From Jacaranda mimosifolia (lineage: Eukaryota; Streptophyta; Magnoliopsida; Lamiales; Bignoniaceae), in the NCBI GenBank assembly GCA_018894105.1, contig CM032124.1, positions 36,800,277 to 36,864,276 of the forward strand: a stretch of 64,000 nucleotides of DNA. The letters are read 5' to 3'. Of this stretch, positions 11,128-23,170 are shown piece by piece. The position numbers were made by a program, and so were the translations under genes. The number at the start of each line of letters is the position of its first letter. Position 1 is the first letter of the stretch. A model generated the notes under the pieces. It was not told the origin of the DNA. It worked only from the letters and a program-made list of their open reading frames with translations, and did no database searches.

Positions 11128-11232
11128 TTATTTATATATACGCACATTAAGAGTTCGTTAGAACTTGAATTCTTAATCTCTCATATTATGTGGGAAACTT
11201 ATGTCGTTCGGCCACAGGCCACTCGGCATCTT
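11128..11232 (-). mobile_element. tRNA-derived SINE, minus strand
   Basis: Read on the minus strand it begins GATGCCGAGTGGCCTGTGGCC, continues through an A-box-like segment and CATAAGT, and carries a B-box-like AATTCAAGTTC before TAACGAACTC and an A/T-rich tail. It aligns end to end with the plus-strand copy at 4697-4800. Confidence 0.6.
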
Positions 11233-12191
11233 TTAAATTTTAATTCATAACTGTTTATTTAGATGAGATTTTTCAATGTTCCTTTTCATACTCCCATTAT
11301 CCCATAAAATTTAAGTAATTTGATAGTATCAGTCTATCTATGTCTGTATATATGAGATGAGACACCTTCAAATAATTGATAAAATTTTGTTTTACATATG
11401 TAATCCACCAAAGGAATGTTTATATAAAGATCAAGACGCAACACACTTACAATTTAAAAATGCACGAAATTATAATTATAATTTTTCTGTTTTATTTAAT
11501 ATTATATTTTTGTTCAATTTTATGGATATATACATGTTTAATGTGTATTTAAAAAAATATTTGACACATTTAATGTTATTTATTATACAAAATATCAATT
11601 AAGAAAAATTGAATTAATGAAAACTTGAGATCAAATCACCAATTCTAGTCAATAACATTAATTAATTACTTTTGGAGTGCAGCCAGCGTCAAAATACCAC
11701 ATTCTAAAAATTCTAAGTGAATAAAATGAAACACTAATTGAAACCCGAAATTGAAATTAGAAAACTTAGCAAGAGATTCTTATGATCGGAGTTAGCTAAT
11801 AATAGAAAAGAGCAAACAAGATAATCCAACCGCGTTGAAGATTTGAATTAAACCTATTGGGAATAGTCCAATTGAGTAGGTCAAGGGGTCAAACTCACCT
11901 TTCCTTTTCCCCACGCCCGATATTAATATAAAAAATAGAATTACAATCGATACTGTTATAGAATATGAAAGCTCACCAACTGATATGATATACACAGCTA
12001 ATGATCACTATCCTTCAATGGTCCAAGAGTGTATAACATAGGTTCATAAATGCTAGAATGAAGAAAAGAAGACAAAAAATTTCTCACCCGTCCAACTGAA
12101 ATTATTGGTTCAGAGCATTCTTGATGATCCGCTTGGATTAGTCTTCCATTTATGGAAAGGAAATGCTTGGATAAAGAGAGTCAAGCCTCGT
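11233..12191. other. Intergenic DNA 3' of PGG copy 3
   Basis: No gene or bounded repeat is seen. Short open frames here are AT-rich and unsupported. Confidence 0.4.
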
Positions 12192-13205
12192 TCAATACGA
12201 ATGATATCCTATGTTTCCCGAGCTGAGGATATCTGAAATGGTGGAAGTATCATCGTCCTCAGAACTAGATTCCTCCACCAACTTCTCTCTCATTCTCTGT
12301 CTCGTCCTCAGCCTTCTTGTCTCCTTCCTCCATTTCCTCTTCATCAGGCGGTGCTTAACCAGCAAAATCCCCAGACTCACAAACACAGTCCCTAATGAAC
12401 CAGCACAGATAGACAATAAAAACACCGTAGTCCAATCCATACCCCTTCGCGGCTGCATGATCACGGCCGCCGCTGCCACATACGCGGTGGCCATGAACGA
12501 AACAGCCACCCACACCGCCTTATGAGCCACCGCCATCATTCTCATCAGGGCTTTTCTTTTAAATGGGATGATGCTTACCAGGACAAGAACAACGCAAAGA
12601 GACATAAATAAGGCGATATTATTGCACACAGAAAACACTCTGAAAGCTGTTTTTCTGGCGGCCACGGCAGTTCCTATTAGAGGGCCATCTTGATGGACTC
12701 CGCCAGGTGGGCTAACTCCAGCACTATATGTAAATGTTGCTATTAGTATTGCAACCAATGTAATAGTATCTCTGGTGCTGTGCAGTGCTTCTCTGTATAT
12801 CTCCCGTGCTCTCTGCCTATCTCTCCTTAGTTTTTTTCTCTCTCTGCCCTTCTGAATTCGAGTGGTATATGTCGCCTGCCGGCTGAAAGGTTCTTCTTGT
12901 TTTACCTTTGACATCTGCCTTCTCAAAAGACTAGGGCGGCGCATTAGTTTTCTGTTTAATATGCGGGGAGAGCCATCACCTGTAATATCTAATGTTACCT
13001 CAACCATATCCTCTGAATCTAATTCTGATAGCTGATTTTTAGGTTCATCATCATTTTTTTCCGTCAGCTCGGCTGTTTCTGGTTGAGGCTTTTTTTCAGA
13101 AGGGATTTCAAGCTGATCAAAATGTTCATCGTCTGTCTGAGTTTTTGGCTCATCATCAATTTGAGGTACTGATGGTGGCAATTCATTACTTGTGCTCTCT
13201 AACAT
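12192..13205 (-). CDS. PGG-domain four-helix membrane protein (tandem copy 3)
   Basis: 337 aa from an ATG at 13205. Residues 1-110 are acidic and hydrophilic. Residues 110-140 are strongly basic ([18 protein letters not shown]). Helix 1 (about 148-168) ends in the PGG signature SPPGG, and three further membrane segments follow (about 182-205, 220-240 and 250-275). A K/R patch ([11 protein letters not shown]) and an acidic serine-rich tail (SSSEDDD) close the protein. PGG domains normally terminate plant ankyrin-repeat membrane proteins, and this copy lacks ankyrin repeats. It is the best reference for the broken copy 1, whose N-terminus it matches closely. The function is unknown. Confidence 0.87.
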   Translation of the reverse strand: MLESTSNELPPSVPQIDDEPKTQTDDEHFDQLEIPSEKKPQPETAELTEKNDDEPKNQLSELDSEDMVEVTLDITGDGSPRILNRKLMRRPSLLRRQMSKVKQEEPFSRQATYTTRIQKGRERKKLRRDRQRAREIYREALHSTRDTITLVAILIATFTYSAGVSPPGGVHQDGPLIGTAVAARKTAFRVFSVCNNIALFMSLCVVLVLVSIIPFKRKALMRMMAVAHKAVWVAVSFMATAYVAAAAVIMQPRRGMDWTTVFLLSICAGSLGTVFVSLGILLVKHRLMKRKWRKETRRLRTRQRMREKLVEESSSEDDDTSTISDILSSGNIGYHSY

Positions 13206-16189
13206 GTCTGTCTACAAGATTGATGATCTGTTGGTTGCTGATGGATGATATAGGGATCAGCTGGCTAATGAAAAATGGGAGAGGAGTGAAGTTAATTTTA
13301 GTGTTTGACCATGTGCATTGACACAATATGTTCCTCTCTTTGCTCCTAAAGTGAAACTTATATTGGAGCTAAGTCATAAAAGTATAGTTAATTTTCATTA
13401 TTCCAAGTACAGAGGCCTGTAGAGATCACAAAAAGCACTTTGAATCTTTTGTTGTGATACATGTTTCAATCTCACGTTCTAGTATATGTATGTATGCTAA
13501 GTGGTGTACTAAATATTTCATTACAAAAATAATTAATTTTAAATCAAATACACTTAATATATATATATAATTAAAACATAGGACATGAAACACATAATGA
13601 AATATAAAGTCTAAAATACTCAGGTTTTTCTATGTTCATAATCACTTTATTTTTACCTATTGTTATGTAGACACTTTGCAATCATTGATTTTCAAACAAT
13701 TAAGTCTCAATTGTGGGATATATTTGTTTTAAAAAGTATATAGTTTCATTCAAATAATTTGATATCTATTTTGTTATGTTTTAAATGCCTAATTTATCCT
13801 CTCTTTTTTTTAAATTTAAGTTATTTCCTTTGTTTTAACAAAACAAACAAAAATCTTGAATTGTTTAGATTTTACATATTCTATGATATTAAATAATAAA
13901 CACATCTAAAATGTGTAACAGATTTAATTGAATTTATTTGTTGATTAAGATAAAAAATAAAAAATAAAAATAAATTTTAAATCTATCTTCCTAATTTTAA
14001 TAATTTTAATTTATATCCTCAATAAAGTTAAAACAAATATATTTAAAATAATTTAATAAATTTATTTGATAACTAAATATAAAATAAATAAAAAATTAAA
14101 ACAATAAAAATTTAAATTTATCATTTTTCAATGATATAATTTAATAATTGTAAATGTATAATTAATAAGATTAAAAAAATGTAAAATAATTTAACTAATT
14201 TTATATATTAACTAAAAATAAAATCAACAAAAAATTTAAAAAAAAATAACAAAAAGGAAAAAAATATATATATTTTCTTCATCCTTATAACAATCATCTT
14301 CTTCTTCCCCAATCCCCATAATCGCCTTCTACCCACCCGACCCCACCGCCCCCCTTCCCCGCCGTAGTCGGGCTAACCATGGCCAGCGGCCAGCAACCTT
14401 AATAGCCCGACCATGGCGGATCCGGCCGTCCGGCCATAGCCACCGAATTTTGGTGGGTGGGATATATATATATATGTATGTATTTTTGGGGGGAAAAGTG
14501 GGATATAGATTTATATATGTATATGTGTGTTTCTAATACACATGTATATATACATATAACTATTTTTAATACATATTTGAAAAAGAATTGTTGTGTTATT
14601 TAATTTTTATATTTTAATTGATTTTTTAAATTTTTTAATAAGGATTAATTTTTTCTGTTAATTTTTAAGAACAGTTTGTAATTGTAAATTTTAGAATTAC
14701 TATAATTTAGTTGATTAATAGGTGGATACTAAAATATGAATAAAAAATATTATCATAAAATATGGGAGATATTAAATAAAATTATATGTTGAATAAAAAA
14801 TTAAATAAATAAGAAAAAAGGATATTTAGGATATTTAATCTAAAAAGGGGTAATTATTTAAATTTTGCTTTATTTTATTTGTCAAAAACGAAAAAAAAAT
14901 ATTTAACACAAGACAAAGTGGTTACATGATAACAAATAAAACAAATGAAATAGAAAATCCCAAAATACTCAAGAAGGAGTGGACCATAACTTCATATGAA
15001 GGCAATTATAGCAGCATCGGTTATACAAAAGTCAGAACCAAACATCAAATACTTGAATTCTTAAATCAAGAGCCGAAATCTTTTTCTCTAACTTTCGACA
15101 ACAAACAATAAAAGATATTTTCTTGCTAACAAACCATTAACTCTATGTTTGGACCTCGGATTTTAATGTGGAAAATGTAAAGAATTTTTATTTTTTTTCA
15201 CGCTTCAAATAATATAACCTTGTGCTTTAATATTTATACCTTTGTAGTTTTCTTCTGTTTTTTTTCACTGTTTTCCTTAGTCGAGATGCATACAACATTG
15301 GAAAAAAAGGGAAAAATTTTAGGGCAATACCAACCTGCAGAGCTAGGCTTGCATTGAGAGAAACTCCGAAGGTTCCCACAGCACACCTGAAAGAGAGAAA
15401 CCTATGCTCGAAGAGAAAAAGGGACTTCTACCCGCAAACCAATCACTAAAGCTATAAATCAAGAAATCTTATATAATCTCCTACCATCTACAATTTAGTA
15501 AATCTTATATAATCATTATTTTTTCAATAAACGATCTAAATATTACTTAACTTTTTAAATTTGAAAATATTAAAAATAAAAAATAAAAATGAAAACATAA
15601 CCAAACAAACTCCAACGGCCCGGTTTGGTTTCATTCTCAAACCCCATCTTCACATTTTTTGCTATTTGAAAATTAAAACACATCGGTTTATACACATTTT
15701 CATCCAATATATTTTCATTTTTATTCTCAAAACGCATTTCCCAATAACATATATATCTTCTCTTTATATCATCATTATTACCTACAACCTATTAAACCTA
15801 ACATAATCATTACTTTTCCAACAATCTATCCAAATACAAACTCATTTCAACCCATTTTCACTAACTACCTTTTCGAATTTTCAAAATAATAAAAACGAAA
15901 AATGAGAATGAAAATATAACCAAACGGGCCTTAAACCTTCTGTCCTCATGCATCTAGGTTCATGTGCACGCATAAATAATTTTTCAAAGATTAATTAATC
16001 CAAGACCCACTCCCATACATCAAGATCTGTTGTCAATAGAATGAAGAGAAACAATCCAATTTAGCAATTAACAGTGCAGTAGCATTTATTTCCAAAACAT
16101 CATTTTTCTCAACCATTATGGGATCCAAGAATGAACTCCCACAAACTCAACTAAACCAACTTCTATAACATATACTGTTGAATGCTTAC
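13206..16189 (-). other. Probable long 5' UTR intron of PGG copy 3
   Basis: A donor on the minus strand (TTAAG/GTAAGC at 16190/16189) and an acceptor (CCAACAG at 13228) bracket a ~2.9 kb non-coding interval. It contains a GC-rich island at about 14290-14450 (CCATGGCCAGCGGCC-type sequence resembling that near 9060-9120) and a MITE at 15617-15930. The stretch 15330-15450 resembles 3410-3545 upstream of copy 1. The intron is inferred, not proven. Confidence 0.4.
15617..15930. mobile_element. MITE with GGCCCGTTTGGTT termini
   Basis: It begins GGCCCGGTTTGGTTTCATTC and ends with the near-inverse ATAACCAAACGGGCC. The AT-rich body contains AATAACATATATATCTTCTC, a segment that recurs in the related copy at 55294-55622 and in fragments near 43700 and 60500. 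A truncated copy of the same type abuts it on the left (about 15485-15613). No clear target duplication was found. Confidence 0.6.
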
Positions 16190-16270
16190 CTTAATTAGGT
16201 TTGGCCTGAATCCGCTGTTCCTCGATCTGTTTTCTCTCCACTGTCGAACTGACTCAGAGGTTGACTAATA
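16190..16270 (-). other. Probable non-coding first exon of PGG copy 3
   Basis: On the minus strand it carries AGAGAAAACAGA and ends in AATTAAG/GTAAGC, a good donor. It is similar to 7042-7110 upstream of copy 2. The transcription start is not defined. Confidence 0.4.
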
Positions 16271-18394
16271 ATGTGAGCGTCTCCCCCACTATTTTTGTAT
16301 AGCGAGTCGAGAGGAAAGTAACTTGCCTCTGCATGAATTGGAATATTATATATATATATATATATATTCTAAAATAAATTATTGGTGTTGCATTCACTTG
16401 ACTTCATCTGAATCGATACAAATATTAATAATTAAATCTAAAGATTTGTTCGTTTCAATGCAGGGAATTTAAGCGTAATTATAATTTTGTTTTATGATTT
16501 ATTGAAACATTTTTTCATATAATGTCTGTATTTTGGAATCCAATGTCCAATGATATCAGCAGGTCAACTTTTATTTAATTGAGATTTCCAATGTGCACAT
16601 TTTATACACCTACAAAAATGATTTGAATATTTGGACTTGATAATATTTGCACATTTATAAAGACTTCGTTTGAGTTAATGATTTATATATACTAGTATTT
16701 TAATATACTCTATGTATTGTGCTAAAAATTTTATAGTATAGAATAAATAAAAATATTTATTTATTTTTCTATTCATACTATATTTTTTAATAATTTCTAT
16801 GAATTAATTAAAGTTTTGTATAAATAAATAAATAAAGGTAGCCGTGAGGTTATAGAATGGAACTTGTAATTATACGAATTAAAAAATAACAAGGAGAGCA
16901 ATTTAGAAAAATTACTGGATAACATACCAAAGGATAGGTAGTATTTTACATATTCTATTAATTTTTATATTATATGTGTGTGATAAAAATTTTATAGTTT
17001 GAAATAAATAAAATTTTTGTTTATTTTTCTATGTATATATAATATTAATTTTTTTATAATTTCAATATGTATTTAAATTTTTACATAAATAAAAACAAAA
17101 AATTATAATAAAATAATAATAATGAGATATAAAATGAGTGGATTATAAATCAAAAGTACTGCATAAATTGTAATTGTAAAAAATTAAAAGAAAAAAATAT
17201 ATATTTTAGGCACACTTTGCAAATAAGTGTTTTATTAATAGTGTGTACATGTGTGTGTCTGTGTCTGTGTGTGTGTGTGTCTGTGTCTGTGTGTTCATAT
17301 GGATATAAATTAGACATGATGGTTGCTCAATTGTCTGACTTTTCAAAGAGAAACTTCACCTACCTCCAATTGCTCAATTTCTGTACGCCTTGTTTGGATA
17401 TACGGATAGGATAAAATTATATTATTTAAAATAAGAAAATATTATGTTTAATAATTAGAATTATACTTTTTGGATATCTAATCATTTTATTAATTCCTTG
17501 TATGAATACAAAAATTAAATAGTTGGGTTAATTATGCAAATTACGAAAATACACATTATCTCAAAAATGCAACAACTTTCATCCATTTCTTTCATGGATA
17601 CAATAGTGAAAGCATGGAGCTATTTTTTCTCCATTTATATAAATTACACAATCTGGACTCAAAGGAGAAGATTAATTATCAAATAATATGGGGATTATTT
17701 ATCGGGCTCGTTATCTATGATGAACTCAACTCCTTAATACAAATCATTTTATTGTATCAAGCCCCATCCACAAATGCAAGCACACCCCTAAGGTCTGATT
17801 TGGGACAAAGTCATTTTAGCATATTCAATACCATGATATTATTTTTATAGTATAAAGTAAATAAAATACTCATCTTTTTATATGATATTATATTTTTTAT
17901 AATTTTGATATATTTATTTGAATTTTTAGGATAAACCAAAGAAAAAAATTACAATGAAGTGGAAATTTTGAAGAAAAAAAGAAAATAAATAAATAATTTG
18001 GTTAAAATATGTGCAATTAGGATCAAACTCCCCACTATATATTTTATATAGTATGGATATATAGTTATTATTTAAACTAACAATTTTGATACACTCAATG
18101 TTTGTACTAAGATTTTATAGACATTCATTTATTTTTTTAAAATATTACTATATTTTTCAATATTTTCAATGTGTTTATTTAAATATTTATGATAAGTAAA
18201 AGAACAAATTAACAAAGAAGAAAAAAGAAAAAAAAAATAAAAGAATTGGAGAGAAAAAATATTAGAGATCAAAATAACTACCTTAGTAGTTATAAGGACT
18301 AATTAAAAAATAAAAATAAAAAAGTATATTTAAGGAAGACTACCAAAAAACATACTAAAGAGGGATAGATACTTTATATATAGTACGAATTATA
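16271..18394. other. Gene-free AT-rich DNA with a dispersed ~125-bp repeat
   Basis: Four diverged copies of one AT-rich sequence start near 16725, 16975, 17845 and 18100. Each reads roughly AAAATTTTATAGT, then AATAAA, then TATTTTTTAATAATTTC, then a T-rich ATAAATAAAA end. A (TGTGTC)-type microsatellite lies at about 17247-17292. No gene is seen. Confidence 0.5.
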
Positions 18395-18499
18395 CCTAAT
18401 TGTTCGAATAATTTAAGAATATTAACTTGTAACAATCTATTTTATTTAAGTATTTTCTTATTTATGCTTAAATTAATTTGAAGTTTAAGAACACACTAA

Positions 18500-18879
18500 G
18501 AGGGTGGTTGGGTGAGCTTATAAGCAGTAAGCTCCTCAAAACATTTTATAAGATATTTGAAAGTTTATAAGATGTCAAAAAATATTTAGAATTTTTTTTT
18601 TTTAAAAAGAGCTTATAAACTCCTAAAATAAGATGTTATGAGCCTCTTTTTTAAAAAACCTAAGGAATTCCTAACTTATTTTTAAAATTTTAACAAGATC
18701 CCTTAATTTTAATCATATTAATTACAAAATTATCATTACTAACAAGCTTCAAGATCTTATTTTATTCAAACACTTTAAGAACTTATTTTTAAAAAAAGAT
18801 CTAGTTATAAACTCCAAAAATATTTTATAAAATATAAGAGCTTATAAGACCTTTTGAATAAGTTTAGCCAAACACCCTC
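18500..18879. mobile_element. Tourist-like MITE inserted in the tandem array
   Basis: 380 bp, left end GAGGGTGGTTGGG, right end CCAAACACCCTC, flanked by TAA on both sides. With the element and one TAA removed, the flanks read CACTAAATGTATTTATGAAT. This matches the uninterrupted CACTAAATACATCTATGAAT of another array unit near 21363, which serves as an empty-site control. Confidence 0.9.
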
Positions 18880-20023
18880 TAAATGTATTTATGAATAACT
18901 TACCAATGACACTTTTCTAGGAATAAAAATTTCAAAAGCACATAAGCTATTAAATGCATTTATGAAAAGTTAACCAATAAAAATAATATAGATAATTATT
19001 TTCTTAATTGTAATTAATAATTTAATATTCATTTCTAAGAATCTGTTTTCATTAAATATTTGCATATCCCTCTTACAAAATTTATGTTTGAAATTCCTTT
19101 GAATCTATTTTTGAACAATTTTTTATGTAATAAAATCGTCCAAAACACAAAAGTCATTAAATGCATTTATGAAAATCCAACAAATATAGAAAAATATACA
19201 CACCTATTTTCCTAAATTATACCTAAGTAATCTAAGAAAATTAATTTGTAATACTCGATTTTAATCAAATGTTCCTGTATTTTTTTGACTAAATTAATAT
19301 TTAGCTAGAAAAGGCATTACATCTATAGTAATTATGATTTTTAAATTAAACCATCAAGAATCCCATAACAAATTATTTCCAATTTATCATTTATTAGTTT
19401 ACTAATTAATTTTCGATTCCCTTATGACTACTTTGTTCATATATATTTCTTCCTCAACAAAACTCTATCAATATATGTATAATTTATTTATTTATTTTAA
19501 ATCCAAATTGTATTGTTTGTCACTCCTTAGCTTTGCATCTATCAATGTTTGTCCATCTCCATCACCTCAAGGTATGAAAAATCATCGATATTTTATCATA
19601 AATTGTGGTTCGTTTGTATTTTTATTTTTTTATTTGTATATAATTACATACAATTCTTGATTCATCAATATTAATATATATTAGATTTGAGTTAGAAGTG
19701 AGAATCAAAATTGAGGTACATTCCAAAAATTAAATTGATATAGCTAGAAGATTAGTCAGGAGTTCAATAAGATACATTTATTTCAATTATGCATTTTACA
19801 AAATTTAAATTTTACATGGTGAAAGTTTTGAATCTTTTTGAAGTCTTATGTGTTATTTATCAACATATTTTAGCCGCAGTTTTAGTTTTTTTTTTTTTTT
19901 TTTTTTTTCGGTTAACTCTAATTTCGTTTTATAAATTCATCATATACAATTTGACATGAATTAACCTCTGGTGATGCTAGCATTATTATGAGTTCTGTTT
20001 GTGACATAATAACTGAAAGCTAT

Positions 20024-20594
20024 TAGGGATAGCAATGGCTCCGGGTAAGACCCGGATTTGCCCCGCTTGAGGCGGGTTTTAAAAGCATAAACAGGTATTG
20101 GGTGGGTCTCGAGTTTTAATTTTTAAACTCGGACCCATCCCAGAACCGCCCCGCTAGATATTAATTTTATTATTATATGTATATTTTATATAGTGTGTAT
20201 TCATATATATATATATATGAAAAAAATATGAATCTTATATATATGTTCTATATAAAAAAATAATATTGTCATGATAAATAGCTTATACATTCAATATGTA
20301 TATATAAGTAATAATAATGTTTGCAATTTATCATTTTTTGAATACCAAAACATGCATATACAAATATTTAAATAATAAATTTTTTGTTAATAATATTATT
20401 TTTTCATATTATGAAGTTATAGTGATGTTACTTTTTTTAAAAGAAATATTTTTAATTTTTTTAAACATTTTAAATGGGTCCAACTTGCCAGATAAGGGTT
20501 CGGGATGGACGGGTCTCGGGTCCATAAAAATCTTGATGGGACGGATCCTAAGTTTTGCCAAACCCACCCCAGATCCACTCCATTGCCATCCCTA
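20024..20594. mobile_element. Non-autonomous hAT-like element
   Basis: 571 bp with ends TAGGGATAGCAATGG and CCATTGCCATCCCTA (inverted, one mismatch). It is flanked by a perfect 8-bp duplication, AAAGCTAT. GC-rich subterminal blocks (GGGTAAGACCCGG, GCCCCGC on the left; GGTTCGGGATGGACGGG on the right) enclose an AT-rich core without coding capacity. Confidence 0.9.
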
Positions 20595-21500
20595 AAAGCT
20601 ATATGTAAACATTTTGTGTGTTGAATTTTTTAAAAAGAGATCTTGATACTGTTGATACTTAATATATATTTAAAAGTAATGAAAATAATTTATTAAAAAC
20701 TTGAATGCATATGATGTTCATTAAAATGTTCCAAATGGTTTAAAATGTAATTAAAAAAAGTATTGTATTTCATCCATGCTAATATCATTAAAAACTGTTT
20801 AATAGAAACTTCATAAAAATGCAGAATAGAATAGCTATTTTTTTTTAAAAAAAATTATATCTTACTAGTTTGAATAATTTAAAGATATTAATTTATAATA
20901 ATTTATTTAAATTAAATACTCCTATGATGGCTAACTAAATTAATTTTAAGCTTGAAAAACAGTTACATATTTTTATAAACCACCAACTAATAACACTTTC
21001 TTAGGGAAATAAAAAATTTAAAACAAACTTCATTTTCTGCATTTTTGAATAATCAACTGATAAAAAATGGTTTAGATATATAGCTCCTTTTTAAAATTAT
21101 ACCTAATCAGTCTGATTATCTATAGATATTAATTTTAACTAATTTATTTAGCTACATATTCTCGTATCTGTTTGACCATATTAATTTTAATTTTGAAAAG
21201 TCATTAAATATATTTATAAATAGCCAAAAATAATATCGATATATTTTTTTTTAAATTACACCTAATCAATTTGAATAATTTTAAAAATATTTATTTACAT
21301 CATTCTATTTCAAAAAAATGTTTTCGTATTTGTCTGGCAAAATTAATTTTAAGCCTAAAAACCACTAAATACATCTATGAATAACCGATGGATAATACTT
21401 TTTGTAAGAAAAAAAAATTCAAAAATAGCAAAACCGCTAACTGTATTTATAAATAATCATCAATAAAAAATTTTAAAAAATAAAAAAACTTAAAATATTA

Positions 21501-21860
21501 ACCATTAAAAAAATTGATCAATCTAAATACATGTAATTAACATCCACACATCCCCTTTTATATTATATAAAACATAGATAGATGGATTTATAATCAATTT
21601 TGAGTCAACTTATTAGTTTGCCACCAAAATTTAATCTCAATGACATTAAATCCAAGTTCACTTATAATCAATTAATAAACCTAATTGTCCAGTAGCATCA
21701 ATTTTCCTTTTTATATGGGAAGTTTCGTATTCGAGCCTGAATGGACTTCTTTATGCACTTCATGTATATTGTGTGTAATTTATACTTCAATTTATTTGAT
21801 TTGAGAATAGGAAAATATTTATTTGTTAAGAGAATAAAAATTCATTTGTAATGTTCTATA

Positions 21861-21899
<39 letters not shown>

Positions 21900-23170
21900 C
21901 TTAATTTGGTAATAGTATTGTGGTTTTCTTTTAAAAATATCATTGCTATTGTAGACTAAATATCAAATCCATTATAATTCGAATTCAAAATTGAATTTGA
22001 TTAAGTATTTTCTTTGAAATAATAAGATTCAATCTTACTCAATTGGTATCTCATAAATCCAAATAATCATATACACTTTATTTCAAAAATAATTATGATT
22101 GTTTTTGTTATTTGATTGTCCACATCATGCGTGCATATAGTGGGGTTTTTTTTTTTTCTTTCTTTCTCCCTTTAACATATGTTACGTTGCTCTTTCTTAA
22201 TGAATTGTTTATGATGGTATCTTATCTTATAAGTGATGAAATAATTAAAAATTATTTTTTACTTGTTGAATAATTATTTATGAATTATTATTAATACATT
22301 TCTTTCTCAATGCAAATATAAATATTTTTTATATTACAAATTTGTACCTTTTATTATATTCAGATTCAGTTAAAATTATAAAAATTATTGCTCATTAGGT
22401 ATTGTTCATTCATCAGATGCAAATATGTTTTTCGGATAAAGTTTAAGAAATTATGATTGAATTATGAAACTTAATCAATATGTAATGTTATATTGCATTC
22501 AACTCATTAATATTCATATTGATTGGCTTGATTATCATGTAGTAATAATAAATGTATATAAATAAAATACTAATCTATTTAGTTAAGTCCGATTTAATAT
22601 AAAACTTCAAAAGATTTTATTTAATTAATTCACCCAACTTAATTAAAACACCAGTTTGAATATGTTAACATTTTTATTTTCTGTTTCTAATATTTATAAA
22701 AATTAAAAAATTAGTTATAATTTTAAAAATAAAAATAAAATTATATTTAAACAATTTGTTTGCACTAATAATTATGATAGAGATAAATTTTAAAATTTAG
22801 ATTTTTCAACTGAAAAAGAAGTATTTTGAATAAATTTTAAAATTTAGATATATATATATATATTAATTGTTTTGAAATGATATGAGTACTTTATGTTAGA
22901 TTAAATTATAATTTAATTAATTTAATAATAGAATGATATATATATTTAATAAAAATTGAAAATGAATATAAAAAGTATTTACAGTAAAAATATATATAAA
23001 TTGGTAATTTTTAAAATTTCAAATAGTGTCGAAAATGAGAATGATCTTGAAAATATAAACAATGGAGTGTAAATTTCTTAAAATACAATAGTTATTGTCT
23101 CTGTAAAGTATATATCGTATATATCGATCTACTATTTTGAAAAGTATATTGAACACCTTATAACTTAAAA
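21501..23170. other. Gene-free AT-rich DNA
   Basis: A decayed SINE-like segment lies at about 21680-21770 (B-box-like ATTCGAGCC) and an (AAT)n microsatellite at about 21866-21897. No gene is seen. Confidence 0.5.

Larger units (their letters stand above)
18395..21500. repeat. Degenerate tandem repeat array, unit ~160-240 bp
   Basis: Units are recognised by a TACCTAATcaxTxTGAATAATT-like head (near 18398, 19218, 20866, 21104 and 21268), TATTAATTT, and later CACTAAATxxATxTATGAATAA. Intervening segments are inserted elements: a MITE at 18500-18879, a hAT-like element at 20024-20594, and a poly-T tract near 19887-19908. The units are too diverged to call more precisely by eye. Confidence 0.5.
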
